Below are positions 12,120 to 24,512 of a stretch of 64,000 nt of DNA, one piece after another; position 1 is the stretch's first letter, and the number at the start of each line of letters is the position of its first letter. The notes under the pieces are model-generated. The model did not search any database. It was not told where the DNA came from and saw only the letters and a list, made by a program, of their open reading frames with translations. The DNA is from Epiperipatus broadwayi (Eukaryota; Onychophora; Udeonychophora; Euonychophora; Peripatidae). Made by a program: the position numbers and the translations under genes. Where the stretch lies: assembly GCA_028023455.1 (NCBI GenBank), contig JAQFVV010006335.1, forward strand, positions 1,782,412 through 1,846,411, given 5' to 3'.

Positions 12120-13918
12120 TGTATAACAGGACGATCCTTTTCGGGACTCGAGGAAGTCACATCTAGCGATAGTCGGACTTTGAGTCTTCTTATAGAATGC
12201 CATGGATGATGTTATTTAAAATATAATCCAATTCACTCCTCTATTAATAATCTTGTTACTCTCGGAATTCGAGCTCAGAGTAGAAATTGCAATCGACTCT
12301 CTTCAGGCATTTCCACAAATATCCCATAGTAATGATAAATTTAGCATAAGCTATATATAACTTATTTATAATTTTAAATTACTGAGTTGATTCAATATAA
12401 ATATATATATATATATATGCGTGAGTATGTATATTTATAATTATTGGTTTTATAAAACGTCTAAATAAAATAAACAAACGAGACCTGTTTAATTTTGAAA
12501 TCAAGTTTAACACATTTTAATCAGTAATAAAAAACAAAATATTATCACATAAAAAAATTAAAATTTAGAATTATAATCTGTGCTTATATACACTAATAAA
12601 TTATTTAATATTAAAAAAAAAATAATGTAATCATTTACATATATAATAAATACACATGATACATTATAAATCTACCTATTGTGTCATTAAAATAATTCAG
12701 TGTCTGTTGTATGTTTATATACGATAACATCCATTCACACTAGATTAATAATAGAATGTCTTCTGATATTAGTTATGTATGTTTAAAAATATATTATGTT
12801 AATTGACATGTAAGATTCAATTTGGAATATAATAAAACGTACTTCCAAATTGAAATAATTTAAAAACGTTTACCTTAGTCAACTGTCATTTCCATCAGAG
12901 TATATATCAAAATATCAACATCTAAATTTTATTAAATAAATAAAAAAAAATAAAGTGTTCATCTTATCAGTTCCCCACTTTAATATACGAAGTAATTTTT
13001 CTAAGTAAATATAATTATCCAGAAAGGAAATAAAGTTTAAGAGTTCTTAAATTATACAATGAAGTAATACAAGATGAGAAAGAATGCGGTTTTATATCCC
13101 TCCTTAGACGAAATAAAATGATGATGAATGTTGAAACATAAAGTTCATTGATCATCCTTCAAAGAGGCAATCCAGATATTCATTCTTTAAATATTTATGC
13201 AGTAACATATTTAACATCTTCTTCAATATAATACTCCAATATTAAAACAGCTTTTTAAATGAGAATTACGATTATATTTTGGGCATTGATTAAGTAGGAA
13301 TAAATTTCCATGTTCAGGTTTAAAACATCAGTAGAAATCTCTGGCATAAATTATCTAGCCAAAGAACATCTTTATAAATTTTTGTCTTCTTAAATTTATA
13401 TTTTGAAAGCTCATTTCGAAGACGTTGATAACTTTTATAACCTTGTTAAATTCACTGATTATTTTTTATAGTTCTTTATAATATTCAAAGTCAGTAAATT
13501 AATTACTTGAAGCAGGTTTTAAAATATTGAATCTTCTTTTTTTTTAATTTTTCTTAAATGTGTTCTAAATTTGAACACATTTAAATTTACAAATGTAGTT
13601 CTTGCCTTGATAACTAAATAGAAGATTATTGTTATAACAATATTAGTTCGTTTTTATACTGGATTAATTTCAGCAAGCATATCACATAATCATGCTCATG
13701 CTCTCTATTGTTTAACATATACAATTTGTAATGAACCCCAAACATTTATTTCCTTTGTTTCAACTGATAAAAATGCAATGTTGACTTAAGGCTTTGTCAA
13801 ATGTCAAGTTTTATATTAACAAAAAAAAAAAATACTATTAGTTAGAAACATTTTATTTATGTGTGTGTATAAATAAACTAGAATTATTCATTTTTAGAAT
13901 TATTCTTTTAATACTAAC

Positions 13919-13964
<46 letters not shown>

Positions 13965-14086
13965 CTGATACATGAAAAGCTTAAGATAGGTGTAAGTTAT
14001 TTATATCTGTTGATTCAATATAGGCACAGTTAAATTCACAAAGAAACACAAATTGTTTTAGGTGAGGCTCATATGGTACTCTCACA
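12120..14086 (-). repeat. L1 5' LTR, uninterrupted
   Basis: About 1967 bp, nearly identical to 5055-8972 minus its PLE insertion. It starts (minus strand) TGTGAGAGTACC and ends near GTTATACA, right before the PBS. The internal AT run at 13924-13964 corresponds to the site where the other LTR took the PLE. Being the 5' LTR it should hold the promoter, but no specific box can be assigned. Confidence 0.87.
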
Positions 14087-14599
14087 ATATATTAAGAACA
14101 TACAATCTATTTTTCATAATAAACTGAAAAAATTCAGAGATTAAGCCCTTGCACGATTGTTTAAACTTCATTATGATATTAGTATGAAGGATAAATAGTT
14201 GTAGTCCATTGACATCTACATGAGAAATAAACAAATATCTATTTGGTTAGGAACATTTTTCTATTTTTGTATATAAAAATGTAAATAAAGCAACATACAG
14301 TCTTTACATAGCTTCTAGTTATCATCTTTGTACACCCCCAATTAAAGATAGCAAAATATGATATTACATCATAAAATATTAATATAAACTCTGTCAGTAT
14401 TATGGAGCATAACTGCATCCATAATGGAGAAGTGAGAGCCATAGTTAAAATAAAATGTGACTCCATGTTATTGGCTATCTATTGAACATCTTATGTTCCA
14501 TGTATACCATTTAGAGAATGTCTTTCCTTTCAGCTAGAAAACAATATATTTATTTCATTTTTTGCTTAATGGTATACCAAACTCAAAAATGGAGATCTA

Positions 14600-14965
14600 C
14601 AAAAAATGTTCAGCATAACATTAATAGAATTGTAATTCAGAAATGTCATTATTCTTTTAATAATGTATATGTTTTTTTTTTTTTTAAATTCCTGGATTTA
14701 CATTCATTATTGATTAAATGCATTGTAAACATGGTATGACAGTCTTTCTTTCAAACTATTTTATAAAGCCATATGATTTTATTAAAAGTAGTTTGAATGA
14801 CAATGCCATCACAATTTGTGTAGATAATTTTTATGTACACAATACTTATAAATCTTCCATTAGAGAAAAGGCTTTACCTTCCACTTTCAGATCTTTCTTC
14901 ACCTTCTGCATTTATAGAAAATTTCCCATTCTTATAGTAGTTTGTGAGGTAAATATATAAGGATC
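14600..14965 (+). pseudogene. LINE endonuclease (APE-type) remnant
   Basis: Translation of 14718-14960 reads HGMTVFLSNYF, then a spacer, then ITICVDNFYVHNTYKSS and later CIYRKFP. This follows the pattern of the middle of LINE endonucleases (HG.A.FV, then a ..VDV....I.NVYKPP block, then the Y.GDFN block, here degraded). The enzyme would nick chromosomal DNA to prime reverse transcription. Key acidic residues are lost and the reading frame is only locally open. Confidence 0.5.
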
Positions 14966-15639
14966 AATCAGGATTTCTTGATTTTTAGGATGAGTAGATT
15001 TAACAACAGACATTTACTTTGTGATATCACATAAAGAGGTATTTTCCCAAACAGAAGATGAGAATAAGAAACAACTCCTGCTTTATATTTTATTTTTATA
15101 AAAAAAAAAATATTTAATATTATCTGATGAAATACCGATAGTGAAACTATTCCTCTATAATTAACATAAATTTAGTTTAATCACACTTGAAATCCATATT
15201 CCTATAGTTGAAAATTCTTGTTTCAAGTGTAGTCAATATACTGGATATCTTGAAAATAAATATTAATAGCTTATTTTTCTCTTGCTATAGTAAGTTTATA
15301 AAATTCACAAAATAATTATCATAATGTCCATCATTTATAGATATCAAAAGTAATTCATACCAGAATTGAAACAATATCAATGGTAATTTTTGTATCCAAT
15401 ATGTTTCTATTAACTTATAAAATCATGGGATAATGCCAAAAGAAAAAATGAATGCAGACTATGAACACATATGACTTTACAAGATCTAGTCGTAATTGAA
15501 TAAGTTTGGTGGTTGGACAACTACTTGCAAAAAAAACTACTACTGTTTCTGCTAATGAGATTGTCAGACTTCCAAAGCCAAGATTGACAGAATGATAAAA
15601 ATACTATTAGAGTAGAAATACAAGCTTCTATTGTCATAA

Positions 15640-16530
15640 TGTTTCATTAATATTTATGTGATTAAACCTATAGATATTGTTGAATTTGAATGTGTTTTGG
15701 ATAGTATAAAGCCCCAAAAGTAGATAAAAATTAAAGGAATAAAGTGATCATATTGTTGATAAACCTATATGGTAACTTTATTCATACAGAAAATGTTCCA
15801 AAATTGTCATAAAAGAAAAAGTAGAATAGGTTTAATAATGAATAAACCTACTTGTTCTAAAAGTTATCACTACATATTATTATTTTATTCATCCTACAAG
15901 CTTTATGAAATAATCACATTAATAAGAATTTGGCCAATAATTGAAGGCCATCTATTTCTAAAGTAGGCTTGGTTTAGTTCAGGAAAGAGTGGATGTGAAC
16001 AGTTTTTTTCTTCAACAATTCATATTGAAAAAAGCCATTCTAAATAAATGAAAAACAAATATGACTTTTATTGATCAAACCTCAACTATCTGCTTCAAAA
16101 ATTTATCTTACTAAAAGTTTCTAAAATTATTCAAAACAAATAAATTCATTAATTTACCTGACAAAATATTCTCCAATGGAAAATGGTAACATTAAATGGC
16201 AACATAGTAGGAAAAAAATACATTTTTTCTTATGCATATGATATTGTTTTGACAACTCACAGTGTTTTTTTAAAATAGAAAATCTCTCAATAAAATGTTA
16301 AAAGACTGTTATCTCATTCATAATAAAAATGAAAATTATATATTCAACTTTTTGTTTAAACAACAAACATTCAGATCTTGAAATCTGAATATAATCCTTC
16401 TAATAATAGACTGAAATACAATCCTAACCCATGCTATGTAGGGGTGAACTTGGATTACTCTCTAATTTATTTTTCTCATTTAACTAAGATTAGATTAAAA
16501 TTAATATCTAGGGATAACTTTCTTAGAAAT
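15640..16530 (+). pseudogene. LINE reverse transcriptase remnant
   Basis: Successive frames give, in family order: FECVLDSIKPQK; SYHYILLFYSSYKLYE and then IRIWPIIEGHL (matching the SYRPISLL..TYKL.E......P.IEGHL block); a degraded GF..GKS block (about 15980); YAYDIVLTTH near 16235 (a decayed YADD active site); and YVGVNLDYSL plus TKIRLKLISRDNFLRN near 16430-16530 (the YLGV.LDR.L block). Several stops and frame changes make it a clear fossil. The active-site YADD has become YAYD. Confidence 0.72.
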
Positions 16531-17000
16531 TGTGCCCTTATTTAGAAGAAAAGTTCTCGCATTGAAAATCTGGATAATCAATTAATAAATTAATATTACC
16601 TAAAAATATTACTGATATACTCAAGTATATTGGTTCCCTGTTTTCATATATTCCTCAACCAGATATCACAATGAAGGTTGATTCACATAAAATATATAAA
16701 AAGCTTGATAATATTCGGAGAAATAATTTCCCCACTTAAAATTAATTTCATATTAGGATAAGCTCATTGGACATTATACCATATATCTAATTATCGAAGA
16801 ATTGTAAAAAAAAAAAATGGAATTCTTATGATGTTTCGAAGATTTTTTTTTCAGCTCCAACAATAAATTCAGATTGATTTGATCATTATGGAGACAACTG
16901 GAGGCTCATTGAAATATTCAAGACTACCTATGGTCATTATGCTCATATGCTTTATAAATAGAATTTAGCAGGCATCCAGCTATGTAAATGTGAAAAAAAA

Positions 17001-17825
17001 AGATAAACTATATATTACATAGTCAATAATTGTCAAATCTCGGCTAAAATGCTAAAATTAAAGGATTACATAAATCTATTTGTTTCTATACCCTACTTGG
17101 AATATATGCAAAGTCCTTTATGATGTTTAAATAATAATTAAGTTGTCAAAAATACATACGGCAAATAAATTAAATGATAAATTACTAAAATATGCAATTA
17201 TTAACACTTTACATTTTGTTTTAAATTATTATGGTAAGTCTGTGTGTAAATACTGAGTCTTATCGTCATGATCTTCTCAAGTAATCTGTTATTTATATTC
17301 TTACTGCACAATGAAATTATGTGTTTGTGAAATTAAACATTTTTCTTTAGATTTTATATATTAATTGATACTTCAATCTCTTATTATTGTTGTTTATTTT
17401 GTTTTGCAAAAGTCTTCAAATAATAATGAGGCTAAAGTTAATGTTTTGATATTTCATAGTAGTGCAAGAAGCAGTATAATCAATAATGATTTTTTTTTAA
17501 TTTTAAACAATATTTATTTAAAGTTTGTATAAAAATAATCAGATACTAATAACGATAAATTAAGTAAACCAGCCACATATAATATTTTAATGTATTATTT
17601 TTACTGAACTTAGAACTTCAGACAATACATAAGATATAACTTTTTACCCATTCTGGAAACATATATAATGATATTGGTTTAAATTAACATTTATTTTTTT
17701 ATATGAATCCAATAATGGCTAATAATTTAATTAGTTTTTATGTTTACAAACCTTAGAAATAGCACAATAACTAATATATATATATATATATACTGTGAGA
17801 TGTCTTATACTTACGTAAAAATAAA

Positions 17826-17863
<38 letters not shown>

Positions 17864-18156
17864 GCATTATATATCATCAATAGTATTCTGCCCCATAGAC
17901 AACTCCAGAGAGCAGTCACATAACCAATTCAACCATTTTCCTACTCATTTTTATTGCTCAGCTTTGTAATTCCACATAATTCTTCCCTTATCTTATATTA
18001 TGCAACAATTTCAATCTTTTCTTTTTTCTTGCATCCATTCACCATTTTTTTCCAAAATTTATTTTATTAAATTATACTTTCTTTATAATATATGCTCAAA
18101 CTAGTTCCTCTTTATATTTCTAATTCAATCAATCTTCTTTATTTATTTTATCCATG

Positions 18157-18247
<91 letters not shown>

Positions 18248-18286
18248 TTAAATATTTCCATGGATTATTATTATAATAAAAAATAA
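17001..18286. other. Non-coding, AT-rich, with microsatellites
   Basis: No gene seen. It contains (AT)n at about 17775-17792 and 17830-17860, and an 80 bp uninterrupted (AT)n at 18164-18243. Confidence 0.6.
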
Positions 18287-18553
18287 ATATGAGATTATAT
18301 CTATAACTTTCAATTTTTGATGTTTTAAGAAACTATCAATTGCCACTAATTGATAATTCCTGAGGCTGAACAAGATTCTTCATTAACTTATAATGGCTTT
18401 TTTGCATCAATAAAAAAACTAATAAAAGAGCTATTATAGGCTCATGAGAAAATTTGTTTAGTTTCAGGGATTATCTGTTAGTGGTAATTGGTAGTTTCTT
18501 ATCAACATCAAAGGTTGAAAGTTATCTTTGATTACATAGATATAATCTCATTT
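18287..18553. repeat. Inverted repeat (foldback), ~100 bp arms
   Basis: The left arm starts TGAGATTATATCTAT and contains TTGATG..AAGAAACTA. The right arm, read in reverse, repeats this order, ending at the mirror TGAGATTATATC near 18553. The arms are imperfect. The shared GATG...GAAACTA spacing recalls the hammerhead-bearing foldbacks elsewhere in the window, but the core is not a consensus match. Confidence 0.6.
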
Positions 18554-18554
18554 C

Positions 18555-18596
<42 letters not shown>

Positions 18597-18607
18597 GAGA
18601 TATATAT

Positions 18608-18651
<44 letters not shown>

Positions 18652-18654
18652 TGA

Positions 18655-18760
18655 TCATAAAAACTGATGTTGAACCATCATTTCCTTTACAATTTTGTTT
18701 AGATTTTTGAACTCTTCTTAATAACTGCAAGTGCTCTTTAGTTCTTTTCTCCAATGTTCA
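18655..18760 (-). pseudogene. PLE GIY-YIG fragment (minus)
   Basis: Minus-strand frame with GEKRTKEHLQLLRR followed by a Lys/Asn-rich stretch. This corresponds to the segment just after the YIG strand of PLE nucleases, where R and H are conserved. It is bounded by (AT)n at its 3' side and faces the plus-strand fragment next to it. Confidence 0.55.
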
Positions 18761-18769
18761 TATCTATAT

Positions 18770-19140
18770 ACAATAATTCTAAGAGTAGAATTCCTAAATT
18801 GCAAAGAAGTAATATAATTTATCAAATTTCATGTGGATGTCAGAAATTTTATATCAGTGAATCGAGATGTTCTGTGCAAAAAAATATTGAAGGAGTTTCA
18901 GTTATTATATAATCGAATTAAAAATAATGTAAATAGTCAATTTAATACAGCTTCAGTATTATTTGACCATGAAAAAACTTGTAATTCCAAGTTTACATTT
19001 AATAGTAATGAAATAAAAATATTAATGGAAGAAAGAAATCATAAAAAGAGAAAAATTAAAGAGGCAATATTAATTGATAAATAAAAGAACAATGTTATTA
19101 ATAGGCAAGTTGCAAATATGACCATACACAGCTTATGGAA
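18770..19140 (+). pseudogene. PLE GIY-YIG endonuclease fragment (plus)
   Basis: The frame first reads IIYQISCGCQKFYISES (GIY and YIG strands, with YIG changed to YIS) and then shifts near 18895 to KEFQLLYNRIKN. It continues with FDHEKTCN (conserved His) and KRKIKEAIL (catalytic Glu), then a stop at 19082 and a readable NRQVANM..LWK tail. It is the same family as the PLE at 7181-8768, whose tail reads NKQSANIKTTELW. A possible hammerhead-like CTGATGA lies just downstream near 19180 but lacks a clear partner. No reverse transcriptase precedes it. Confidence 0.78.
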
Positions 19141-21520
19141 ATATATGTAACATTAAGTTTAAAATTTTGAAATTCAGTTAAAGCTGATGAGGATTACCAC
19201 ATAATAGAAAGTACTACAAAAGTATTTAGACTATAATATTGTATTTACCGTTAATTTTTTTATGTATATATTTTATAACGGGTACTGTATTTTACATTTA
19301 TATATATTGTAATGGTATAAAATATGTCATTACATTAATTTAAGATTAAAATAAAAACTAAGTTCATAAATAAAAACTAAAAGCTAAAAAATTAAAGTTG
19401 CTAAATGTGTATACGTATATATATTCACACAGATGCAAAACTTTAAAAATTATTTCTTTTTTAAATAATAAAAAAAAAAGTATTTGAATGTTCTTTTTTA
19501 GAAAAAAGTACAAGATCTAAAGAAAATATTTTTGTAAATGGAAATGATTGTTTTGTAAATTAATTGAAAAGCAAACTAGCCCTTGGAGCTCTTATAGAAA
19601 AAAAGGTCAGTTGAAAAATATACATAAGAGAATAAAAAATAAATTAGATGTCCATTATAGAAGCATCAATAAAAGTCTGGACCATAATGATAATTATTGC
19701 AACAGGAAACAATGTTTAATGAATCCAAAGGAGTACTATAAAAGGAAAAATATTGAAATTAATTGGAGTTCCAGCTTGATTTTTGTGAGAAAAGTGATAA
19801 GACACACTTGTCACTCTTTCTCACTTATTTCAAATAAAATGACTGTAATACCAGGATTGAACCAGCTTAGGTCTCCTCCAGAACAACAGACCAGATTTCA
19901 AATAGAGTTGCTGGAATTGGCACCAGGAACTGTGATTCTCCTTCTGTAAGACATGAACTATAAAATTTAAAAATAATTAAGAACTTTTGTTCAAGCTTTT
20001 AATATTCAGAACCTAAATTTTAAAATGAACTCTTATCTGACTTTCAAATTTCAAATTGATAATTAATGTTTAGATTTTATACATTTAAGTTTAAAAAAAT
20101 CATTTCCATTTTTATTTTTTTTATTTCTATTAATATTTATTTGTATAAATTACTTAAATGCATTAAATTTAAGTTGAGTATTGATGCTTGCATAGATTTG
20201 TTCATGTTTAATTATGTTTTTGTTTTTATATTTGATTAAAATATATAGACATTCGGTAAATAATGATATCTTACATTGAATATCTAAAATGTATTTGTTC
20301 GGAAGTCTTTTTAGTTATTGGTGTCAATGCGGCATCTTATGATGAATGCCATTGGGTTTCTTGTGAATTCCCTCTGCAATTACATCAATGACTTTATATT
20401 TTGATCACTTATGTTTATTTTGAAATGTTTTTGAGTGTGTAATCTATGTAGTCAATCTATGCTCAAAATTAAAAAAGAAACTTTTATAAATCCATCTGTG
20501 CAAACTTATATAAATGTTAAATTTAAGTCGGGCATGAATGGCTATGTAGATTTGTAAAATTATATTAATTAATTAAGGGAGAGTAATCTTAGGTTATTTG
20601 TTTCATAGTTAAATTAGGTCAATGGGTTGGATATATTGGTGTAATTAGTAGATGTAGTATGAGATTATCTACATGTAGGATCTCCATTATACCCCGCACA
20701 CCCCCTGTTTGCTTATGGAAGGGGATAGTAAGATGAAAATGCAGTCTCTTCCTATGGAGTTTTTTTATTGTTCTTCTTGCCGACAGATGTAGCATTCCTG
20801 TTTGGTTGAGAGTCAATGTCTTCTCTAACCATACTGTTCAGATGTACATTCCTGACTGTATTGTATTTTGTGCTGTTGTATTTTCATACTACATTAATTA
20901 CATCAATGTATCAGATGGATTGACGCCAGTTTGACTGTGAACTTTTGGCCTAGGGTTAAATAAGGGTTAGAATATTTTCTTTTCAAATGCAAATCCATGT
21001 AGTTTATTCATACTCGACAATCTTAAAATAAATATAAATTTCATCTGTGTGAATAATTTTAAATCTTAAAATAATAATTTAAATTAACAGAATATTAAAA
21101 TTCTAAAATAATAAATGTTATTCCTCAAATTTTAAAATGATTATATATGTTTGTAAATAAATGTTGTTTGTTTATTAATTACTGGCAGTGGCTTTTATTT
21201 TTTTATATTTAAGATACAAATTAAACAAGTTATATATTATTATCTCTGCATCTCCACTGAGCTAGTCACTTGGGCTAATGGTCTAAATATAAAATAAAGT
21301 GGGACCTTAACAGCGCATATCGGCCTCCTTTATAAATTTTCCAGGTTGAAATAACCTGGTGGCACCCTCATAGTGTGGATATGGTAAGACTGCTAGCTTC
21401 GATCTACTCCCCAACCATTATAATATATATGTTATGTATTAACTCATTAATTATATAAAAAGTACACTTTGTGATGTGTATTAATATCATAATCATAATT
21501 GAAAAGTTTGTAATAAAAAT
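19141..21520. other. Intergenic, no gene recognised
   Basis: Some local frames are open (19548-19949 plus; 20619-20816 minus), but neither matches a family I know and their composition is unremarkable. Slightly GC-richer patches at 19760-19930, 20600-20960 and 21250-21420 may be worn transposon pieces. The last contains a tRNA A-box-like TAGCTCAGTGG on the minus strand without a convincing B box. Confidence 0.45.
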
Positions 21521-21521
<1 letters not shown>

Positions 21522-21555
<34 letters not shown>

Positions 21556-21919
21556 GGGGGGCGGTATTTAGTTAGGAACTTTAACTAGAATATATTTGTG
21601 TTGGTTTTTGTTCATAACAAGAAGTAACAGATTTAGTATAAGTATATTTAATGGCATCCATATTTTAAAGTTATTATAAGCAAAATGTCTTATATATTCT
21701 GCCAGTTTCTGAATTGTAGATGATAATGCTGAATATCATTGTAACTAAAGATATTTTCCAAATGTTTACATTTTATTGAGAGACATTTTTAATCATTAGC
21801 AGTTTTCTGGTATCTAATAAATATTAGTTTCATTTTTGACTAATTAAGAGCCATTTATCTCAATCTCAAATACTGCATAATATAATAAATGCAATTACCA
21901 CACAAAGGCTATAATCACA

Positions 21920-21994
<75 letters not shown>

Positions 21995-22079
21995 AAATCA
22001 AGTCATAAATCACATGACTTAATTTGATAAGCTTGTAATTGTAAAACAAAATAATGAATATGCTAATAGCTCTAACAAG

Positions 22080-22162
<83 letters not shown>
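21522..22162. repeat. Cluster of long (AT)n tracts
   Basis: Uninterrupted AT runs at about 21522-21553, 21922-21990 and 22083-22162. The first is followed by an eight-base G run at 21556. About 90 bp of unique sequence separates the last two. Confidence 0.9.
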
Positions 22163-22165
<3 letters not shown>

Positions 22166-23689
22166 CAGATTAATTAATAATACAATAAATCATATTGTTA
22201 TTAGCAATAAAATCATATTGTTATTAGCAATAAAATCATACAAAGATCTGTAAATTCATCTTCAAGATTGTTATGAAAGTAACTGAAAGTACTTCTGTCT
22301 TTTATAATTAGTTATTTATAAAATTTATTATCACTTTCATATATATTTGTAGATATAAATAATTTTAACTTGAAACCTTCATCCTTATTTTTCAATCAAA
22401 ATTATGATGATTAAAAAACGACAAAAAATATTTTAAGGAAGTTAATATTATGTTTCTTTAAGACCTATTTTTCATTCAAAATTATGAGGACTCAAGAAAG
22501 ACAAAAATTATAATAAGTTAAAAATATTTTTCTTTGAGACCTGAATAAGGCACTAAAACATCTTTTATCAGTTATTTACAAATGTTTTGAGTCTGTGATG
22601 ACAATTTAATTTAAAGAAGCCAAACTTATTTCTCTTTACCATTCTCCAATATTGAACTCATGTAATAAAAATATGTCCTGAAATAGAAAGTTTTCAAGTA
22701 TATTTAAAAATTTATAAATATTAAATTGCAAAGGTAATTACTGAAAAAATGAAAGTTTTTATAAACATTAGACACTACTTGATACTAAAAGAAAAAAAAT
22801 ATTGTCTAATATAAAATGGCATGTTTTTATATCAGAAAATCGATTGTCAAATGATTGAAGGAATTCTACAAAGTATTACATATAGAAAATTTTCAGCAAA
22901 TAAGTGGATTGTTCTCTGCATGAATTCTATACGTACATTTTTTTTTAATTCTTGAAATATATTAAACATAAATACATTATTTCAGCAGACATGTACAATA
23001 TTTTACAGTAATGCACATTTTATCACACATATAATAAAAGAAAATGTGAATGGCAATTTTTGTATAAAATATATGTTATAGATAATTATTATTTAGCGTT
23101 TTATAACATAAAAATGTAATAATGAAAATATTAAGTTTAAGTATTGCATATCTTAATGAGGGTTGTTAGGTTCATTTTGTTTTCGATGTTTGAATTTGAG
23201 TTTGTAAATGAAAACAGCTGAATATTTTTCAAACCTGAATCAGCCAGGTATGGGCTCATTGCTTAGCAATTTCATAATGAAAATAATTTTTGTAAAACCA
23301 AAATTGAAAGTTTTATGAAAGTTGAATAATTGCAAAATGAAAGTTCGAAACTATTATGACCACTTTTTGGATTAGACAAGTAAAAATTGTATAGAATAAT
23401 CACCAGAACAAAAATTTGTATTTTTACTTAGTTTGATTTTTTGAATTTGAATTTTTTTTATATCTTTTTCTGAGTACTAATACAAATTGGATTTCACCTA
23501 TAATATTAGTTTAAAAGTTTTGAATTTAGATATCTATGACATAAGTTGCAATGTGTGAAATTTAGCTTCACATGTTACCAAGATTGCAGTATGTGCCTGT
23601 GTAGTTTGACTATTCCTAAACTATTGTATATTAGAAATTACCATATCAAATTTATATATATATATGTTAAAACGAAGATTTGCACGGGT
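22163..23689. other. Intergenic, no gene recognised
   Basis: AT-rich sequence with no supported coding frame or structured repeat. Confidence 0.5.
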
Positions 23690-23894
23690 TAAATATATAA
23701 AATAAATAATTTGCGGGTTCATCCGTGTTAAAAACTTTTAATATTAATATACTGACGTTTCGACTTGGTCACACAAGCCATCCACAGAGTTATAAAAGGT
23801 AGAAAGATGGTTGTAGAGGCGCTACAATCACTGATTTGAATAAAATGTTAAAATTCCACCAATAGCAAAAAATGTTAAATTTAGGAATGTTTTT

Positions 23895-24400
23895 TAAAAA
23901 AATCTTTCCAAATAGGAGGAAGTTTACATGTATCACCTCACTTATTGATACAATCTGGCCTTTTAAGTATCTCAATGGCTTCTCTAATTTTGCATTGGAA
24001 GAGATTATCACATCTGGATATGATCCTGGTACTAGAAAAATCAGTTTTATGACCTGAATCTATAGTATGGAGTGAGAGTGCTGATGATGATGAGTGTTGT
24101 TTAACTGCATTAGCATGCTCATCTCTCCTAACACTGATGTGACGACTACTCATACCTATGTATGTAAGAAGCTTTACAATTTTTACATGAGATTTGATAG
24201 ACACCATGAGATTCAAGAGGGATTGAATCCTTAGGTTTGGTTATTATATTGCTGATCTTTTGATGAGCAGAAAATGCTGTATCTATATTATAGCATTTTA
24301 ATATACGTCCGATACTGTCTGTAGTTCGTTTTACATATGGAACACAAATCCTAATAGCTGATTTATCATCTTTTTGTTAACTATTTTGTCTATTTTGGGC
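23895..24400 (-). pseudogene. PLE GIY-YIG domain, minus copy
   Basis: Minus-strand frames, broken by at least one shift, contain the YIGMS strand, the RRDEHANAVKQH block, the GHK block with the conserved His, IREAIEI with the catalytic Glu, and CINK. The C-terminal tail ending at a Trp-Lys-Asp-Phe-Phe motif can be read toward 23895. The counterpart in the plus copy has the same domain in a single frame. Confidence 0.85.
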
Positions 24401-24512
24401 TTGAAATAAGGCTTTTTTTATAAATTTGTAATTATAACTATTTTCTAATAAAACACTATTAATATGATTTATTTCTTCTTTCAGATGTGTCTCATCTGAA
24501 AGGTTATTTGCT

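Larger units (their letters stand above)
5055..14086 (-). mobile_element. L1: Ty3/gypsy-type LTR retrotransposon, internally deleted
   Basis: Two direct repeats of about 1.97 kb (5055-8972 with an insertion, and 12120-14086) flank a 3.1 kb interior. On the minus strand the LTR begins TGTGAGAGTACC. TGGCGCCC, the start of a tRNA primer-binding site, abuts the 5' LTR, and a purine tract AAGAGAAGGGG abuts the 3' LTR. Both outer flanks read ATAT (5051-5054 and 14087-14090), a possible 4 bp target duplication, although the DNA is AT-rich. The interior keeps a gag-like gene at its start and an integrase tail at its end. Protease, reverse transcriptase, RNase H and most of integrase are gone. The LTRs are still very similar, so the element is not ancient, but it cannot move by itself. 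Confidence 0.85.
14500..17000 (+). mobile_element. Decayed non-LTR retrotransposon (LINE)
   Basis: Pieces of an endonuclease followed by a reverse transcriptase lie in the correct order on the plus strand, separated by many stops and frameshifts. The RT words match elements of the Jockey/RTE-like type. An A-rich stretch near 16990 may be the old tail. The 5' end is not defined. It lies just outside the L1 5' LTR and is much more decayed than L1. Confidence 0.7.

Noticed and set aside
15121-15155. CTGATGA followed by GTGAAAC, hammerhead-like
   Set aside because: Stem II has a mismatch, stem III is not palindromic and stem I does not pair. It also lies inside the decayed LINE.
23752-23790. Hammerhead in the PLE tail (GAAAC-GUC)
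   Set aside because: The 3' half fits, but the 5' core reads CTGTGGA rather than CTGATGA and there are surplus bases before GAAAC. It is kept only as a note in the PLE entry.
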